Origin: Cedecea sp000277545
GTDB lineage: Bacteria > Pseudomonadota > Gammaproteobacteria > Enterobacterales > Enterobacteriaceae
Direction: 5' to 3' (one strand)
Length of the DNA stretch: 64,000 nt
Assembly: GCA_050847315.1 (NCBI GenBank)
Contig: CP193791.1
The notes under the pieces were generated by a model. It searched no databases. It was given only the letters and a program-made list of their open reading frames with translations, and was not told where the DNA came from. Of this stretch, positions 32,647 through 41,966 are shown piece after piece (within the stretch, counting starts at the first letter, position 1; the number at the start of each line of letters is the position of its first letter). Both the position numbers and the translations under genes were made by a program.

Positions 32647-35600
32647 TGAGCGACTCTCGCTTTAACCTTTCCGCCCTCGCGGTACGTGAAAAATCAGTCA
32701 CTCTGTTCCTGATCCTGCTCATTACGCTGGCCGGGATCATCGCGTTCTTTAAACTGGGCCGAGCCGAGGATCCGCCTTTTACGGTGAAACAGCTGACCGT
32801 GATCACCGCCTGGCCGGGAGCCACCGCGCAGCAAATGCAGGATCTGGTGGCCGAGCCGCTGGAAAAGAGAATGCAGGAGCTGGACGACTACGACCGCACG
32901 GAAACCTATACCCGTCCGGGTCTTGCCTACAGCGTTGTCTCCCTAAAAGACAGCACGCTGCCCGCCAACGTGCCGGAGGCGTTTTACCAGGCGCGGAAAA
33001 AAATCAGCGATGAGGCCAAAAATCTGCCGGATGGCGTTATCGGCCCGCTTGTAAATGACGAATTTTCAGATGTGACATTCGCGCTGTTTGCCCTGAAAGC
33101 AAAAGGCGAGCCGCAGCGCCTGCTGGTGCGCGATGCCGAGAACCTGCGCCAGCAATTGCTGCACGTCCCCGGCGTGAAAAAGGTGAATATTATCGGTGAA
33201 CAGGCGGAACGCATTTTTGTTTCGTTCTCTCATGACAGGCTTGCCACGCTTGGTGTTTCGCCGCTGGACATCTTTCAGGCGCTGAGTAACCAGAACCTGC
33301 TCACCCCCGCAGGCTCAATAGAAACTGCCGGCCCGCAGGTGTTTATCCGCGTGGATGGCGCTCTGGATCAGCTCTCAAAAATCCGCGATACCCCCATTGT
33401 GGCCCAGGGGAAAACGCTGAAACTGTCCGACGTAGCTGACGTCGAGCGCGGGTATGAAGTCCCGGCTACGTTCCTCGTCAGAAACAACGGCGAGCCGGCC
33501 CTGCTGCTCGGCGTGGTCATGCGCGACGGCTGGAACGGGCTTGATTTGGGCAAAGCCCTGGATCAGGAAACCCGTAAAATCAACGACACGATGCCGCTCG
33601 GCATGAGCTTCAGTAAAGTCAGCGATCAGTCAGTGAACATTAGCTCCGCCGTGGATGAGTTTATGGTGAAGTTTTTTGTCGCCCTGCTGGTGGTGATGGT
33701 GGTCTGCTTTGTCAGCATGGGCTGGCGGGTAGGCATCGTGGTTGCCGCCGCCGTGCCGCTAACGCTGGCAGTGGTATTTATCGTCATGGCCGCCACCGAT
33801 AAAAACTTCGACAGGATAACCTTAGGCTCACTCATTCTGGCGCTGGGCCTGCTGGTGGACGACGCTATCATCGCCATTGAAATGATGGTGGTGAAAATGG
33901 AGGAAGGCTACAGCCGTGTGAAAGCCTCCGCCTACGCCTGGAGCCACACCGCCGCGCCCATGCTGGCGGGCACGCTGGTAACCGCCATCGGCTTTATGCC
34001 GAACGGCTTTGCCCACTCCACCGCCGGGGAGTACACCAGCAACATGTTCTGGATCGTCGGTATCGCGCTGATAGCATCCTGGCTGGTGGCCGTGGTATTC
34101 ACGCCCTATCTCGGCGTGAAATTGCTACCCGATATGCACAAAGCCGCGCTGGCGGAACACGCGCTGTACACCAGCAAAAATTACAATCGCTTCCGGGCAT
34201 TGCTGAAAAAAGTCATCGCCCGCAAGTGGCTGACCGCCGGTTCGGTCGTCGGCCTGTTTGTGCTGGCGATAGCCGGAATGGCCGTGGTGAAAAAGCAGTT
34301 CTTCCCCATCTCAGACCGCCCGGAAGTGCTGGTAGAAGTTCAGCTGCCTTACGGGACGTCTATCGAGCAAACGACGAAGACTACCGAGCGCATTGAGCAA
34401 TGGCTCAGCGCGCAGAAAGAGTCAAAAATCGTCACCTCCTACATTGGCCAGGGCGCGCCGCGTTTCTACCTGGCCATGGCTCCGGAGCTGCCCGACCCTT
34501 CGTTCGCAAAAATCGTGATCCTCACGCCCGATCCTGATGCGCGAGAAGCGTTGAAAATGCGGCTGCGGCAGGCCATCAGCAACGGTCTGGCACCGGAGGC
34601 GCAGGTGCGCGTCACCCAACTTGTCTTCGGGCCTTATACGCCCTACCCGGTAGCGTTTCGCGTGATGGGGCCAGACCCGGACGTGCTCAGAACGATTTCG
34701 TTACGGGTTGAAAAAGTGATGAATCAAAGCGGACTGATGCGCACCGTGAACATCGACTGGGGCTCCCGGGTTCCTACCCTGCATTTCACCCTGAACCAGG
34801 ACCGGCTTTACGCCGTGGGCTTAACCACCGCCTCCGTCTCGCAGCAATTACAGTTTCTGCTATCCGGCGCGCCGTTGACCGAAGTGCGGGAAGATATTCG
34901 CTCCGTGCAGGTCACGGGCCGGGCGCGCGGCAGCGTGCGGGACGACCCGGCACAGCTCGCCGCGCTAACGCTCATTGGCGCGAACGGGCAAAAAGTGCCG
35001 CTCTCGCAAATCGGTAAGGTTGAAGTTGTGATGGAAGATCCGGTGCTCCGACGTCGCGACAGAACGCCAACCATTACCGTGCGGGGCGATGTCGCCGATG
35101 GCCTTCAGCCGCCGGATGTGTCGACGGCGATCGTGAAAAAAATTCAACCTATTGTGGCAGAGCTTCCGGCGGGGTACCGCATCGAAGAAGCGGGCGCCAT
35201 TGAAGAATCCGGCAAGGCCACGGCGGCAATGGCTCCGCTGTTCCCGATCATGATCGCGCTAACGCTGCTGGTGATTATTCTTCAGGTTAGGTCGATCTCA
35301 GCCATGCTGATGGTGTTCGCCACCAGCCCACTGGGGCTTATCGGCGTGGTACCGACGCTGCTGATTTTCAACCAGCCGTTCGGCATCAACGCCCTGGTGG
35401 GGCTGATTGCGCTTTCAGGGATTTTGATGCGCAATACGCTGATCCTCATCGGCCAGATTAAGCATAACGAGCAGGCCGGGCTGACGCCTTTTGATGCCGT
35501 GGTTGAAGCGACGATCCAACGTTCGCGCCCGGTGCTGTTGACCGCCCTGGCGGCGATTCTGGCATTTATTCCCCTGACCCATTCCGTGTTCTGGGGAGCG

Positions 35601-35714
35601 CTGGCCTACACGCTTATCGGCGGGACGTTTGGCGGCACCTTTATGACGCTGCTGTTCCTCCCCGCCATGTATGCGATCTGGTTCAAAATTCGCCCGCCAA
35701 AGGTTGATAACTGA
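32646..35714 (+). CDS. RND-family efflux transporter (inner-membrane pump)
   Basis: Proton-driven HAE-type pump of 1022 aa with 12 helices and two large periplasmic loops. The proton-relay Asp pair is in LVDDAIIAIEMM, and the matching Lys is in NTLILIGQIK. Resembles the MexK/TriC/VexD-type branch more than AcrB (AcrB has about 1049 aa). No outer-membrane channel gene is present, so TolC is the likely partner. Substrates unknown. Operon ends with the hairpin at 35726. Confidence 0.92.
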   Translation: MSDSRFNLSALAVREKSVTLFLILLITLAGIIAFFKLGRAEDPPFTVKQLTVITAWPGATAQQMQDLVAEPLEKRMQELDDYDRTETYTRPGLAYSVVSLKDSTLPANVPEAFYQARKKISDEAKNLPDGVIGPLVNDEFSDVTFALFALKAKGEPQRLLVRDAENLRQQLLHVPGVKKVNIIGEQAERIFVSFSHDRLATLGVSPLDIFQALSNQNLLTPAGSIETAGPQVFIRVDGALDQLSKIRDTPIVAQGKTLKLSDVADVERGYEVPATFLVRNNGEPALLLGVVMRDGWNGLDLGKALDQETRKINDTMPLGMSFSKVSDQSVNISSAVDEFMVKFFVALLVVMVVCFVSMGWRVGIVVAAAVPLTLAVVFIVMAATDKNFDRITLGSLILALGLLVDDAIIAIEMMVVKMEEGYSRVKASAYAWSHTAAPMLAGTLVTAIGFMPNGFAHSTAGEYTSNMFWIVGIALIASWLVAVVFTPYLGVKLLPDMHKAALAEHALYTSKNYNRFRALLKKVIARKWLTAGSVVGLFVLAIAGMAVVKKQFFPISDRPEVLVEVQLPYGTSIEQTTKTTERIEQWLSAQKESKIVTSYIGQGAPRFYLAMAPELPDPSFAKIVILTPDPDAREALKMRLRQAISNGLAPEAQVRVTQLVFGPYTPYPVAFRVMGPDPDVLRTISLRVEKVMNQSGLMRTVNIDWGSRVPTLHFTLNQDRLYAVGLTTASVSQQLQFLLSGAPLTEVREDIRSVQVTGRARGSVRDDPAQLAALTLIGANGQKVPLSQIGKVEVVMEDPVLRRRDRTPTITVRGDVADGLQPPDVSTAIVKKIQPIVAELPAGYRIEEAGAIEESGKATAAMAPLFPIMIALTLLVIILQVRSISAMLMVFATSPLGLIGVVPTLLIFNQPFGINALVGLIALSGILMRNTLILIGQIKHNEQAGLTPFDAVVEATIQRSRPVLLTALAAILAFIPLTHSVFWGALAYTLIGGTFGGTFMTLLFLPAMYAIWFKIRPPKVDN

Positions 35715-35725
35715 CCGATTCATCA

Positions 35726-35755
35726 GGCCCGGAGGACTCCTCTCCGGGCCATATT
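35726..35755 (+). terminator. Terminator after the RND operon
   Basis: Perfect 9-bp stem GGCCCGGAG / CTCCGGGCC, 7-nt loop, followed by ATATTCC. Strong stem, weak U-tail, 11 bp after the stop. Confidence 0.65.
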
Positions 35756-35957
35756 CCAAATCATGAACACCGCTCATGTTCTAATGAAATTAAATCACTT
35801 TTACTAAAACTGTGACTCAGGCATAAAAGATGCAATATTGTTAACGACATGCAATGTGAAGATTACTGACAGGTAAAACCACAACTAACCAAAGGTTATC
35901 TGTGAGAAATCAAGCAGTAGATACAGGCAAAAAACAGAACTAAGGTGCCGGATTACC

Positions 35958-36935
35958 ATGACTAAAGCGTTTACTTTTACTCTTAAGAGCATTGTTTTTG
36001 ATGAGAATTACAACCCGTCAGGGAATACGCGCATCACAACCAATTTTGCTAACCTCGCCCGCGGCGAGAAGCGTCAGGAGAACCTGCGTAACGCGTTGAT
36101 CATGATTGATAACCGCTTCAACTCCCTGGCGAACTGGGACAACCCCACCTCCGACCGCTACGGCGTTGAACTTGAAATTATTTCCGTTGAGCTGGATGTT
36201 GAAGGCAACGGCAAGACCTTCCCGGCGATTGAGATTTTAAAAACTCACGTGCTGGATAAGAAAACCGGCCAGCGCATCGAAGGCATTGTCGGGAACAACT
36301 TCTCTTCCTACGTTCGCGACTATGATTTCAGCGTTCTGCTGCCAGCGTACAACCAGGATCGCGCAGAATTCACCATCCCGGAAGATTACGGCGTGCTGCA
36401 CGGGAACTTGTTCAGACACTTCGTTGGGTCAGACACCTACAAAGAAAATTTCAATAAAGCGCCGGTGATTTGCCTGAGCGTTTCCAGCAAAAACGTTTAC
36501 CGCCAGACCGGAAACCGCCACCCGGTGCTCGGCATTGAATATGAGCAGGATTCATCTTCCCTGACCGATCTCTACTTCAACAAAATGGGGCTGAAGGCTC
36601 GCTATTTCATGCCGCCCAACAGCGTGGCGCCGTTTGCCTTCTACCACACGGGCGACCTGGTGAATGACTACTCGAATCTCGAGCTTATCAGCACCATCAG
36701 CACCATGGAGACGTTCCAGAAGATCTACCGCCCTGAGATTTACAACGCGAATTCTCCGGCCGGGCTGTGCTTCCAGCCAAGCCTGAACCACCAGGATCAT
36801 TCATTTACTCAAATTGTTTACGATCGTGAAGAACGCAGCCGTTTGGCCATCGAACAAGGGAAGTTTACTGAAGAGCACTTCATCAAACCGTACCAAACAA
36901 TTTTAGAGCAGTGGTCTGCTAACTACCCTCTTTGA
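35958..36935 (+). CDS. mesX: MesX (DUF1852), accessory protein of the folate-independent methionine synthase
   Basis: A 325-aa DUF1852 protein (MTKAFTFTLKSIVFDENYNP, NWDNPTSDRYGVELEI, RHFVGSDTYKENFNKAP). In other bacteria DUF1852 is named MesX and is required, with oxygen, for MesD, a core-MetE-like enzyme that makes methionine without methyl-folate. The mesD homologue follows after 25 bp, supporting the pairing. No membrane segment or signal peptide; cytoplasmic. Its biochemical step is not established. Confidence 0.85.
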   Translation: MTKAFTFTLKSIVFDENYNPSGNTRITTNFANLARGEKRQENLRNALIMIDNRFNSLANWDNPTSDRYGVELEIISVELDVEGNGKTFPAIEILKTHVLDKKTGQRIEGIVGNNFSSYVRDYDFSVLLPAYNQDRAEFTIPEDYGVLHGNLFRHFVGSDTYKENFNKAPVICLSVSSKNVYRQTGNRHPVLGIEYEQDSSSLTDLYFNKMGLKARYFMPPNSVAPFAFYHTGDLVNDYSNLELISTISTMETFQKIYRPEIYNANSPAGLCFQPSLNHQDHSFTQIVYDREERSRLAIEQGKFTEEHFIKPYQTILEQWSANYPL

Positions 36936-36960
36936 GACACCAAATACAAGGTTATTCGAC

Positions 36961-37992
36961 ATGAAAAGATTATTGCCTACGTCCACTGCCGGCAGCCTGC
37001 CAAAACCGTCCTGGCTGGCACAGCCTGAAACGCTGTGGTCGCCGTGGAAGCTGCAGGATCAGGAACTTATTGAGGGTAAACAGGACGCCCTGCGCCTGGC
37101 GCTGCACGAACAACAGCTGGCCGATATCGACATCGTCAGCGACGGCGAGCAGACTCGCCAGCACTTCGTGACCACCTTTATCGAACACCTGGACGGCGTG
37201 GATTTCGAGAAACGCGAAACCGTGCGCATTCGTAACCGCTACGATGCCAGCGTCCCGACCGTGGTAGGCGCCGTGGCTCGTCAAAAACCGGTGTTTGTGG
37301 AAGATGCAAAGTTCCTTCGCAAACAAACCGACCGGCCAATCAAATGGGCGCTGCCTGGCCCGATGACCATGATCGACACGCTGTATGACAACCACTACAA
37401 AAGCCGTGAAAAACTGGCCTGGGAATTCGCCAAAATCCTGAACCAGGAAGCGAAAGAGCTGGAAGCCGCCGGCGTGGACATCATTCAGTTCGATGAGCCA
37501 GCCTTCAACGTGTTCTTCGACGAAGTTAACGAATGGGGCATCGCCACGCTGGAACGCGCCATCGAAGGCCTGAAGTGCGAAACCGCCGTGCATATTTGCT
37601 ACGGCTACGGCATCAAAGCCAACACCGACTGGAAGAAAACGCTGGGCTCGGAGTGGCGCCAGTACGAAGAGGCGTTTCCAAAGCTGCAGACCTCAAACAT
37701 CGACATCATCTCGCTGGAGTGCCACAACTCCCACGTGCCGATGGACCTGCTCGAGCTGATTCGTGGCAAGAAAGTGATGGTGGGCGCCATCGACGTGGCC
37801 AACCACGCCATTGAAACCCCGGAAGAAGTGGCCAACACCCTGCGCAAAGCGCTGCAGTTCGTTGATGCCGAAAATCTCTACCCTTCCACAAACTGCGGTA
37901 TGGCTCCGCTGCCGCGCCATGTGGCCAGAGGCAAACTGCACGCGTTGAGCGCTGGGGCAGAGATCGTGCGCAGAGAGATTCTGGGTAAATAA
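36961..37992 (+). CDS. mesD: Core-MetE type methionine synthase MesD
   Basis: Zinc-dependent, B12-independent methionine synthase of 343 aa that has only the catalytic C-terminal half of MetE (about 750 aa). Probable zinc ligands are His and Cys in VHICYGYG, Glu in SLECHN and Cys in STNCGMAPLPR; substrate-binding DxxEP-like IQFDEPA is present. Short length plus the mesX neighbour places it in the MesD family, which uses an unidentified methyl donor and needs oxygen, rather than in MetE. Confidence 0.85.
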   Translation: MKRLLPTSTAGSLPKPSWLAQPETLWSPWKLQDQELIEGKQDALRLALHEQQLADIDIVSDGEQTRQHFVTTFIEHLDGVDFEKRETVRIRNRYDASVPTVVGAVARQKPVFVEDAKFLRKQTDRPIKWALPGPMTMIDTLYDNHYKSREKLAWEFAKILNQEAKELEAAGVDIIQFDEPAFNVFFDEVNEWGIATLERAIEGLKCETAVHICYGYGIKANTDWKKTLGSEWRQYEEAFPKLQTSNIDIISLECHNSHVPMDLLELIRGKKVMVGAIDVANHAIETPEEVANTLRKALQFVDAENLYPSTNCGMAPLPRHVARGKLHALSAGAEIVRREILGK

Positions 37993-38012
37993 CCTAAAGT
38001 CTTTGCAACCCG

Positions 38013-38043
38013 CCTGGCGATTGAGAGATCGCCAGGTTTTATT
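38013..38043 (+). terminator. Terminator of mesXD
   Basis: Perfect 9-bp stem CCTGGCGAT / ATCGCCAGG, 6-nt loop, followed by TTTTATT, 20 bp after the mesD stop. Confidence 0.9.
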
Positions 38044-38045
38044 CC

Positions 38046-38547
38046 CTGTGCCGATAGCTAATCCCTCCTTTAATGGCAGTCATTTCCTGGTCACTCAACG
38101 CACTAATACTGGGCCCATCGAATTAATCATAAATTTATTATTAACCTGCTAATATATAGCCTTGCCTTCATGAATATATTGCGAGCTAAGCAAGCAGATA
38201 TTCAAAATATGATGCACTCTATATTTCGAATATTTTTCGCATTATTAAACAATAAACACCACCACCCCAAAATAAGACAAATATTATTTTTGTTTTATTA
38301 ATGTCAGCATAAAAAATCAGCCAAAAATAATTTATCCCTACAAGCCGATTGCCCTGCCCACTAACGCTGTATGTCAGCATAAACTGCCCCTTGTGTTTTA
38401 TAAGGAATATATTCCCACATCAAAAATGGTGGCTTTGACAAAAAAACAGCGCCACTCTAATTTTTCAACTCACACAGCAATTTTCTCACTTTTGTTATTT
38501 GCTCTGCTCGCTATTCAGTTAGCTGGCTTTTAATGAGGAGTTTAAAT
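38046..38547 (+). other. AT-rich intergenic region before the toxin-like operon
   Basis: About 500 bp with no gene, much more AT-rich than its surroundings. The 13-bp word ATGTCAGCATAAA occurs twice (38301-38313 and 38371-38383), spaced 70 bp apart, a possible regulator site. The long AT tracts would suit H-NS silencing. Start of the transcript cannot be placed. Confidence 0.5.
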
Positions 38548-39723
38548 ATGGCCTGGACTTTTTATCTGACGATAACGAATGCCACGGACAGGGTGCTTGA
38601 GGTAGACAGCAGTTCAATTGAATGGGGAACCTGGTATCGGAACTCCGTTGACGATCGTGGCCCCATCAGCATTGAACCTAATGCAACCGTTCAGGCTTTG
38701 GGCATCCGTGCTGCAAGGGGAACCTGGACCGGCTATGAATGCCACGCGCAATGGAAAGACAAAGTGCCCCCGGGCCAAAAAGGCTACGGTGCCGTCTCTC
38801 TGATGATCGATGTCCCTTTCAGCGGATCTAACGACTCAAGTCTGTCTGCCGGCGGCGCCTTGACCGCAAGCGGATGGACAAACTTGCCGAGCGGCGGGCA
38901 TGACTTTAGCCGTTCCATCACGATCCGGGCCGGGCGAGATAAAAAGCTGCTGGTTCTGGATGAGGGGATAATCCCGGTGAAAGTTAAAGAGAATGATGCG
39001 GTCGAAGAGGAGTACCGGGCCTGGCTACTCGAAGTGGCCGCCAAAAACCCGGACGTGCGCAACTGGAGCGACGTCGAAAAAGATTTACAGGCCATTGATG
39101 ACTTCAACCCATTGCAGTACATCCCTGACGGGCCTTACCTGACGAAGCGCCTGCTCGCTCGCTCAGAACCCCTGGTAGTGGAACCTGCGCTTTGGGAAGG
39201 TATTGGCGATGTGGATTATCCCACGCCGTACGCGCAGGATTTGTTCATTGATGAATATTTTGCTGTGGCAATTTACAGCGTAGGTAATAACCCTCGTACC
39301 TTTATTAACGTCCCTGCTGGGTCAACGCGCAGCACCAGCGAGAAAGTCACCGTCACTTCGGCCATTAAAAACGTCCTGACGGTCAACTGGTCACTCAAAA
39401 CCTCGCTGTCCGAAAAAGCCGCCGACCCAATCACCGGTTCAGAAGTGGCTTCCAGTATGGATATGGAGTTTGGCGTCACCAATGTGCTGGAAGTCAGCCG
39501 TGAGTCCGTGACTGAAAAAATTGTTGAAGAGTCCTTCACAGCGCCGCAGGACAGCGATGTGCTGATTGTTCCCTGGGTATTTAGTACGGCGGTAGTCATT
39601 TATCGCCGGACCAAAAAAGGTAACGTCAGCCTGGTCGCCGTTTCCGAATGGGCGCAAATGCAGTTCTTTAAAAGTTACAGAGTACAAACCCTGTTCAAAC
39701 TTGAATCTGGAGATGCGTCATGA
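38548..39723 (+). CDS. Candidate pore-forming toxin: aegerolysin-like N-domain plus aerolysin-type C-domain
   Basis: A 391-aa protein without signal peptide. Residues ~2-130 resemble aegerolysins: YLTITNATDRVLEV..SIEWGTWY, then GIRAARGTWTGYE (like the family GR..A..GT.G stretch), G.KGYG..SLMIDVPF (like the WDCPW turn), and a closing SRSITI strand. Residues ~230-385 resemble a beta-pore module: Ser/Thr-rich alternating strands (SEKVTVTSAIKN, LTVNWSLKTS, SSMDMEFGVTNVLEVSRESV) around a polar loop, then a clamp (VLIVPWVFSTAVVIYRR). ATG 38548 has GAGGAG 7 nt upstream. The next gene overlaps its stop by 4 bp. Domain calls are by eye; no name is claimed. Confidence 0.6.
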   Translation: MAWTFYLTITNATDRVLEVDSSSIEWGTWYRNSVDDRGPISIEPNATVQALGIRAARGTWTGYECHAQWKDKVPPGQKGYGAVSLMIDVPFSGSNDSSLSAGGALTASGWTNLPSGGHDFSRSITIRAGRDKKLLVLDEGIIPVKVKENDAVEEEYRAWLLEVAAKNPDVRNWSDVEKDLQAIDDFNPLQYIPDGPYLTKRLLARSEPLVVEPALWEGIGDVDYPTPYAQDLFIDEYFAVAIYSVGNNPRTFINVPAGSTRSTSEKVTVTSAIKNVLTVNWSLKTSLSEKAADPITGSEVASSMDMEFGVTNVLEVSRESVTEKIVEESFTAPQDSDVLIVPWVFSTAVVIYRRTKKGNVSLVAVSEWAQMQFFKSYRVQTLFKLESGDAS

Positions 39724-40007
39724 AAACACTCGTTATCGCAATTCTTATCGCTGTTCTGTGCCAGGGCATGGCGATGGCCGAAACGCAGCAACCGGCATCC
39801 GGGGCTTTACCTGCCAATGAAAAGCCGCCCCTGGTGCTGACGGCCGACGAAAAAAAAGCGAGTGAGGCTAATGCCGACAGGAATGAATGCTGGTCGGCCA
39901 GAAATTGTAGCGGGAAAATCCTTAATAATAAGGATGCGCATAACTGCAAAAACTCCGGGGGTAAATCCTGGCGGGGTAAAAACTCCAGCCAGTGCACCAA
40001 TCTTTAA
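39720..40007 (+). CDS. Small secreted Cys-rich protein, partner of the toxin-like gene
   Basis: A 95-aa precursor: Sec signal peptide (residues 1-20, ending GMAMA), a Pro/Ala-rich linker, then a compact basic tail with four cysteines (NECWSARNCSGK, HNCKNSGGK, SQCTNL) that could form two disulfides in the periplasm or outside the cell. Its ATG overlaps the previous stop (ATGA), so the two are translationally coupled. I do not recognise the family. Possible roles are immunity, chaperone or cell-wall binding; none is shown by the sequence. Confidence 0.75.
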   Translation: MKTLVIAILIAVLCQGMAMAETQQPASGALPANEKPPLVLTADEKKASEANADRNECWSARNCSGKILNNKDAHNCKNSGGKSWRGKNSSQCTNL

Positions 40008-40024
40008 ACTTTAGATGCCAAAGC

Positions 40025-40063
40025 AACTATCCTGCCCGTGGTATAACGGGTGGATAGTTTCTT
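40025..40063 (+). terminator. Terminator of the toxin-like operon
   Basis: Long hairpin AACTATCC-tg-CCCGT / ACGGG-t-GGATAGTT with a 6-nt loop, followed by TTCTT, 18 bp after the stop codon. Confidence 0.8.
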
Positions 40064-40167
40064 ACTGGCGCCAGGGAAGCATCGCCAACTGAATATTCGA
40101 TGAATGCCGGTAATTCCCGCGGCTTTACCTCTGACCAGGTATCGTTATAGGTAACTTCCGGGCGCAA

Positions 40168-40650
40168 TCAGATTTTAAGTGCAGCCACAATTGTGGCTTC
40201 CATTTTCTCCGGGGTAGTGAACGGTGCAAAACGCTTCAGCGGTTTTCCGTCCCGGCCAATCAGGAACTTTGTGAAGTTCCACTGGATCCGCCCGCCCAGC
40301 ACGCCAGGCAATTCTTTCTTCAGATAACGAAACACCGGATGCGCGGAGGTACCGTTGACCTCGACCTTTGCAAACATCGGAAAACTCACGCCGTAGTTAA
40401 TATGGCACGTCCGGGCAATTTCGTCGGCGTCACCGGGCTCCTGCTTACCAAACTGATTGCAGGGGAAACCAAGCACCACCAACCCCTGCGCGGCGTACTT
40501 CTTATAGAGCGCCTCGAGGCCTGCGTACTGCGGCGTGAAGCCACACTGGCTGGCGGTATTGACCACCAGCACCAGCTTATCGGCGTAATCGGACAGAGCG
40601 ATCTGCTGGCCAGTCAGGCTCGTGGCCGTCAGTTGATGAAATGGATTCAT
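40168..40650 (-). CDS. Glutathione peroxidase family thioredoxin/glutathione peroxidase (BtuE-like)
   Basis: Peroxidase of 160 aa in the thioredoxin fold that reduces hydroperoxides. Catalytic Cys in NTASQCGFT, second block FPCNQFGKQEPG with Gln, and WNFTKFLIGRDG with Trp/Asn complete the catalytic tetrad; it is the Cys rather than selenocysteine form. Start ATG 40650 follows TGAGGA at 7 nt; an upstream ATG at 40683 would add 11 unrelated residues. E. coli BtuE is about 183 aa, so this is a shorter paralogue or a different subgroup. Stands alone. Confidence 0.88.
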   Translation of the reverse strand: MNPFHQLTATSLTGQQIALSDYADKLVLVVNTASQCGFTPQYAGLEALYKKYAAQGLVVLGFPCNQFGKQEPGDADEIARTCHINYGVSFPMFAKVEVNGTSAHPVFRYLKKELPGVLGGRIQWNFTKFLIGRDGKPLKRFAPFTTPEKMEATIVAALKI

Positions 40651-40660
40651 GTTGGGGTCC

Positions 40661-41514
40661 TCAGTGCACGTCAAAATGGCCACGCAGCGCGGGCCGTAAT
40701 TCTTCTATCGCTAGCTTAGCAACGCGTAATGCGGTGGGGTTAGTGCTTTCACTTTCCAATGACCACGCTGCGGACAGTCCGCCCCAGGCAATGATCCATT
40801 TGAGAAGCCGCTCTCTGTCCAGATTTGCTATCTCACTCACGGCACGCAGCCTGCGCTTAAAAATCTCCGGCACGGTAGCGACCGGCGGAGCTGGGTTATC
40901 CAGATCCGGGTTGGTGAAAATATTAGCAAAATCGAATCCCCGCTCCCCTATGACGCCTTTAGGATCGATCGCCCGCCAGCCCGATGATGCAAAATCAAGC
41001 ACATTGTCGTGGTGTAAATCACCATGTAAGGCCACAACATCCTGCGGAGTGGTAAGCAGTTCTTGGGAGATATCTGAACAAAATGCCAGCAAGCCGCCCC
41101 GCTGCTGCGCCACTATTTTTAGCGAAGCAAACCAATCATCCAGCGAAGGCAACTGGGGCAAAGGCTTTTGCCGAACGCGATGCAGCCTGTTTGCCGTAGC
41201 ACATAAGATACGGCAGGCTTCGAGATCCTGACCTTCTCTGGACATTGTGGCTAATGACGCGGAGCCGGTGGCCCGGGCGAGAAGAATGGCTTCATCTTCA
41301 TGGGCAATAACCTGCGCCGCGCCCCTGCCTGCCCACCAGACCAGCAGCGAGTTCCCGTTTGTTCATCCCTGTCGGCAGTCACTTTCAGCATAGCCTCAGC
41401 GCCATCAGCTGCGGTTTTCACCGGCAGCAGCTGCGACGTATGGGTATGAAAGGGAGTGCCGTCCGGAATCAGATTCCAGCGTTTCAGCCAGCAGCTTAGT
41501 TTGTCTTTATCCAT
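40661..41514 (-). pseudogene. Aminoglycoside phosphotransferase (APH(6)/streptomycin-kinase-like), frameshifted
   Basis: Kinase-fold protein of the streptomycin 6-phosphotransferase type, split by one frameshift. The N-terminal part (from ATG 41514: MDKDKLSCWLKRWNLIPDGT..VKTAADG) runs in one frame to about 41352. The sequence then continues in the +1 frame as NSLLVWWAGRGAAQVIAHED, then EAILLARATGSASLA, and joins the intact C-terminal frame from 41245, which carries the catalytic HGDLHHDN and the metal-binding IDPKG. The break maps to a CCC run (41354-41356): one extra C restores a continuous protein of about 284 aa. Either a recent null mutation or a sequencing error. Confidence 0.85.
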
Positions 41515-41966
41515 AGGGCGGTTTTTATCTCCCATTGAGTCAAGTTACCAGTGCGGGGCTGGTTGTCAGCCCCGCCTGATAAACAGCCAAACGAATATTA
41601 GGCTGCTTTGAGCGAGAGATGAAATTTATGCTGCCAGATAAAATTGGCGACACTGTTCATGACGCTTAATGGTTTGCAGGTTAAGCGAGGTACTGGCACA
41701 TGGTGGACACCTTACCTGAGCTGACGGTCCGCTAGGATGTAGGTTTTGATACACCCACCAAAGTGACTGAGTGGAGTATAGAGAGCATTAGGTTGAAAGC
41801 TGTAGAGGTGGTTGGGAATTATTTACTGGACTCTGAAGCTTTAGATATATTAGAAATATGTAAAACCAAAAGCACTAATCATTCCTCCTGAGATATTTTC
41901 TAACTTTTCTTTTAAGAAAGAATTTTATGGGTTTGGTAGTAAAGATTACTACACGGAGATTAAGTC
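41515..41966. other. Intergenic region, no gene recognised
   Basis: About 450 bp. A perfect hairpin GCGGGGCT / AGCCCCGC at 41553-41575 lies upstream of the kinase gene start. The rest is AT-rich towards 41966, with no frame I can support; the minus strand at 41601-41700 holds a short C-terminal-like stretch (..WQHKFHLSLKAA, then stop) that I could not assign. Marks the left edge of a low-GC block. Confidence 0.4.

Noticed and set aside
38046..38547. Possible CRISPR-like spacing of the repeated 13-bp word
   Set aside because: Only two copies; no repeat-spacer array is visible anywhere in the window.
41690..41810. Sequence around TGGTGGACACCTTACC that looked like an insertion-sequence end
   Set aside because: No matching second end, target duplication or transposase fragment could be found by eye.
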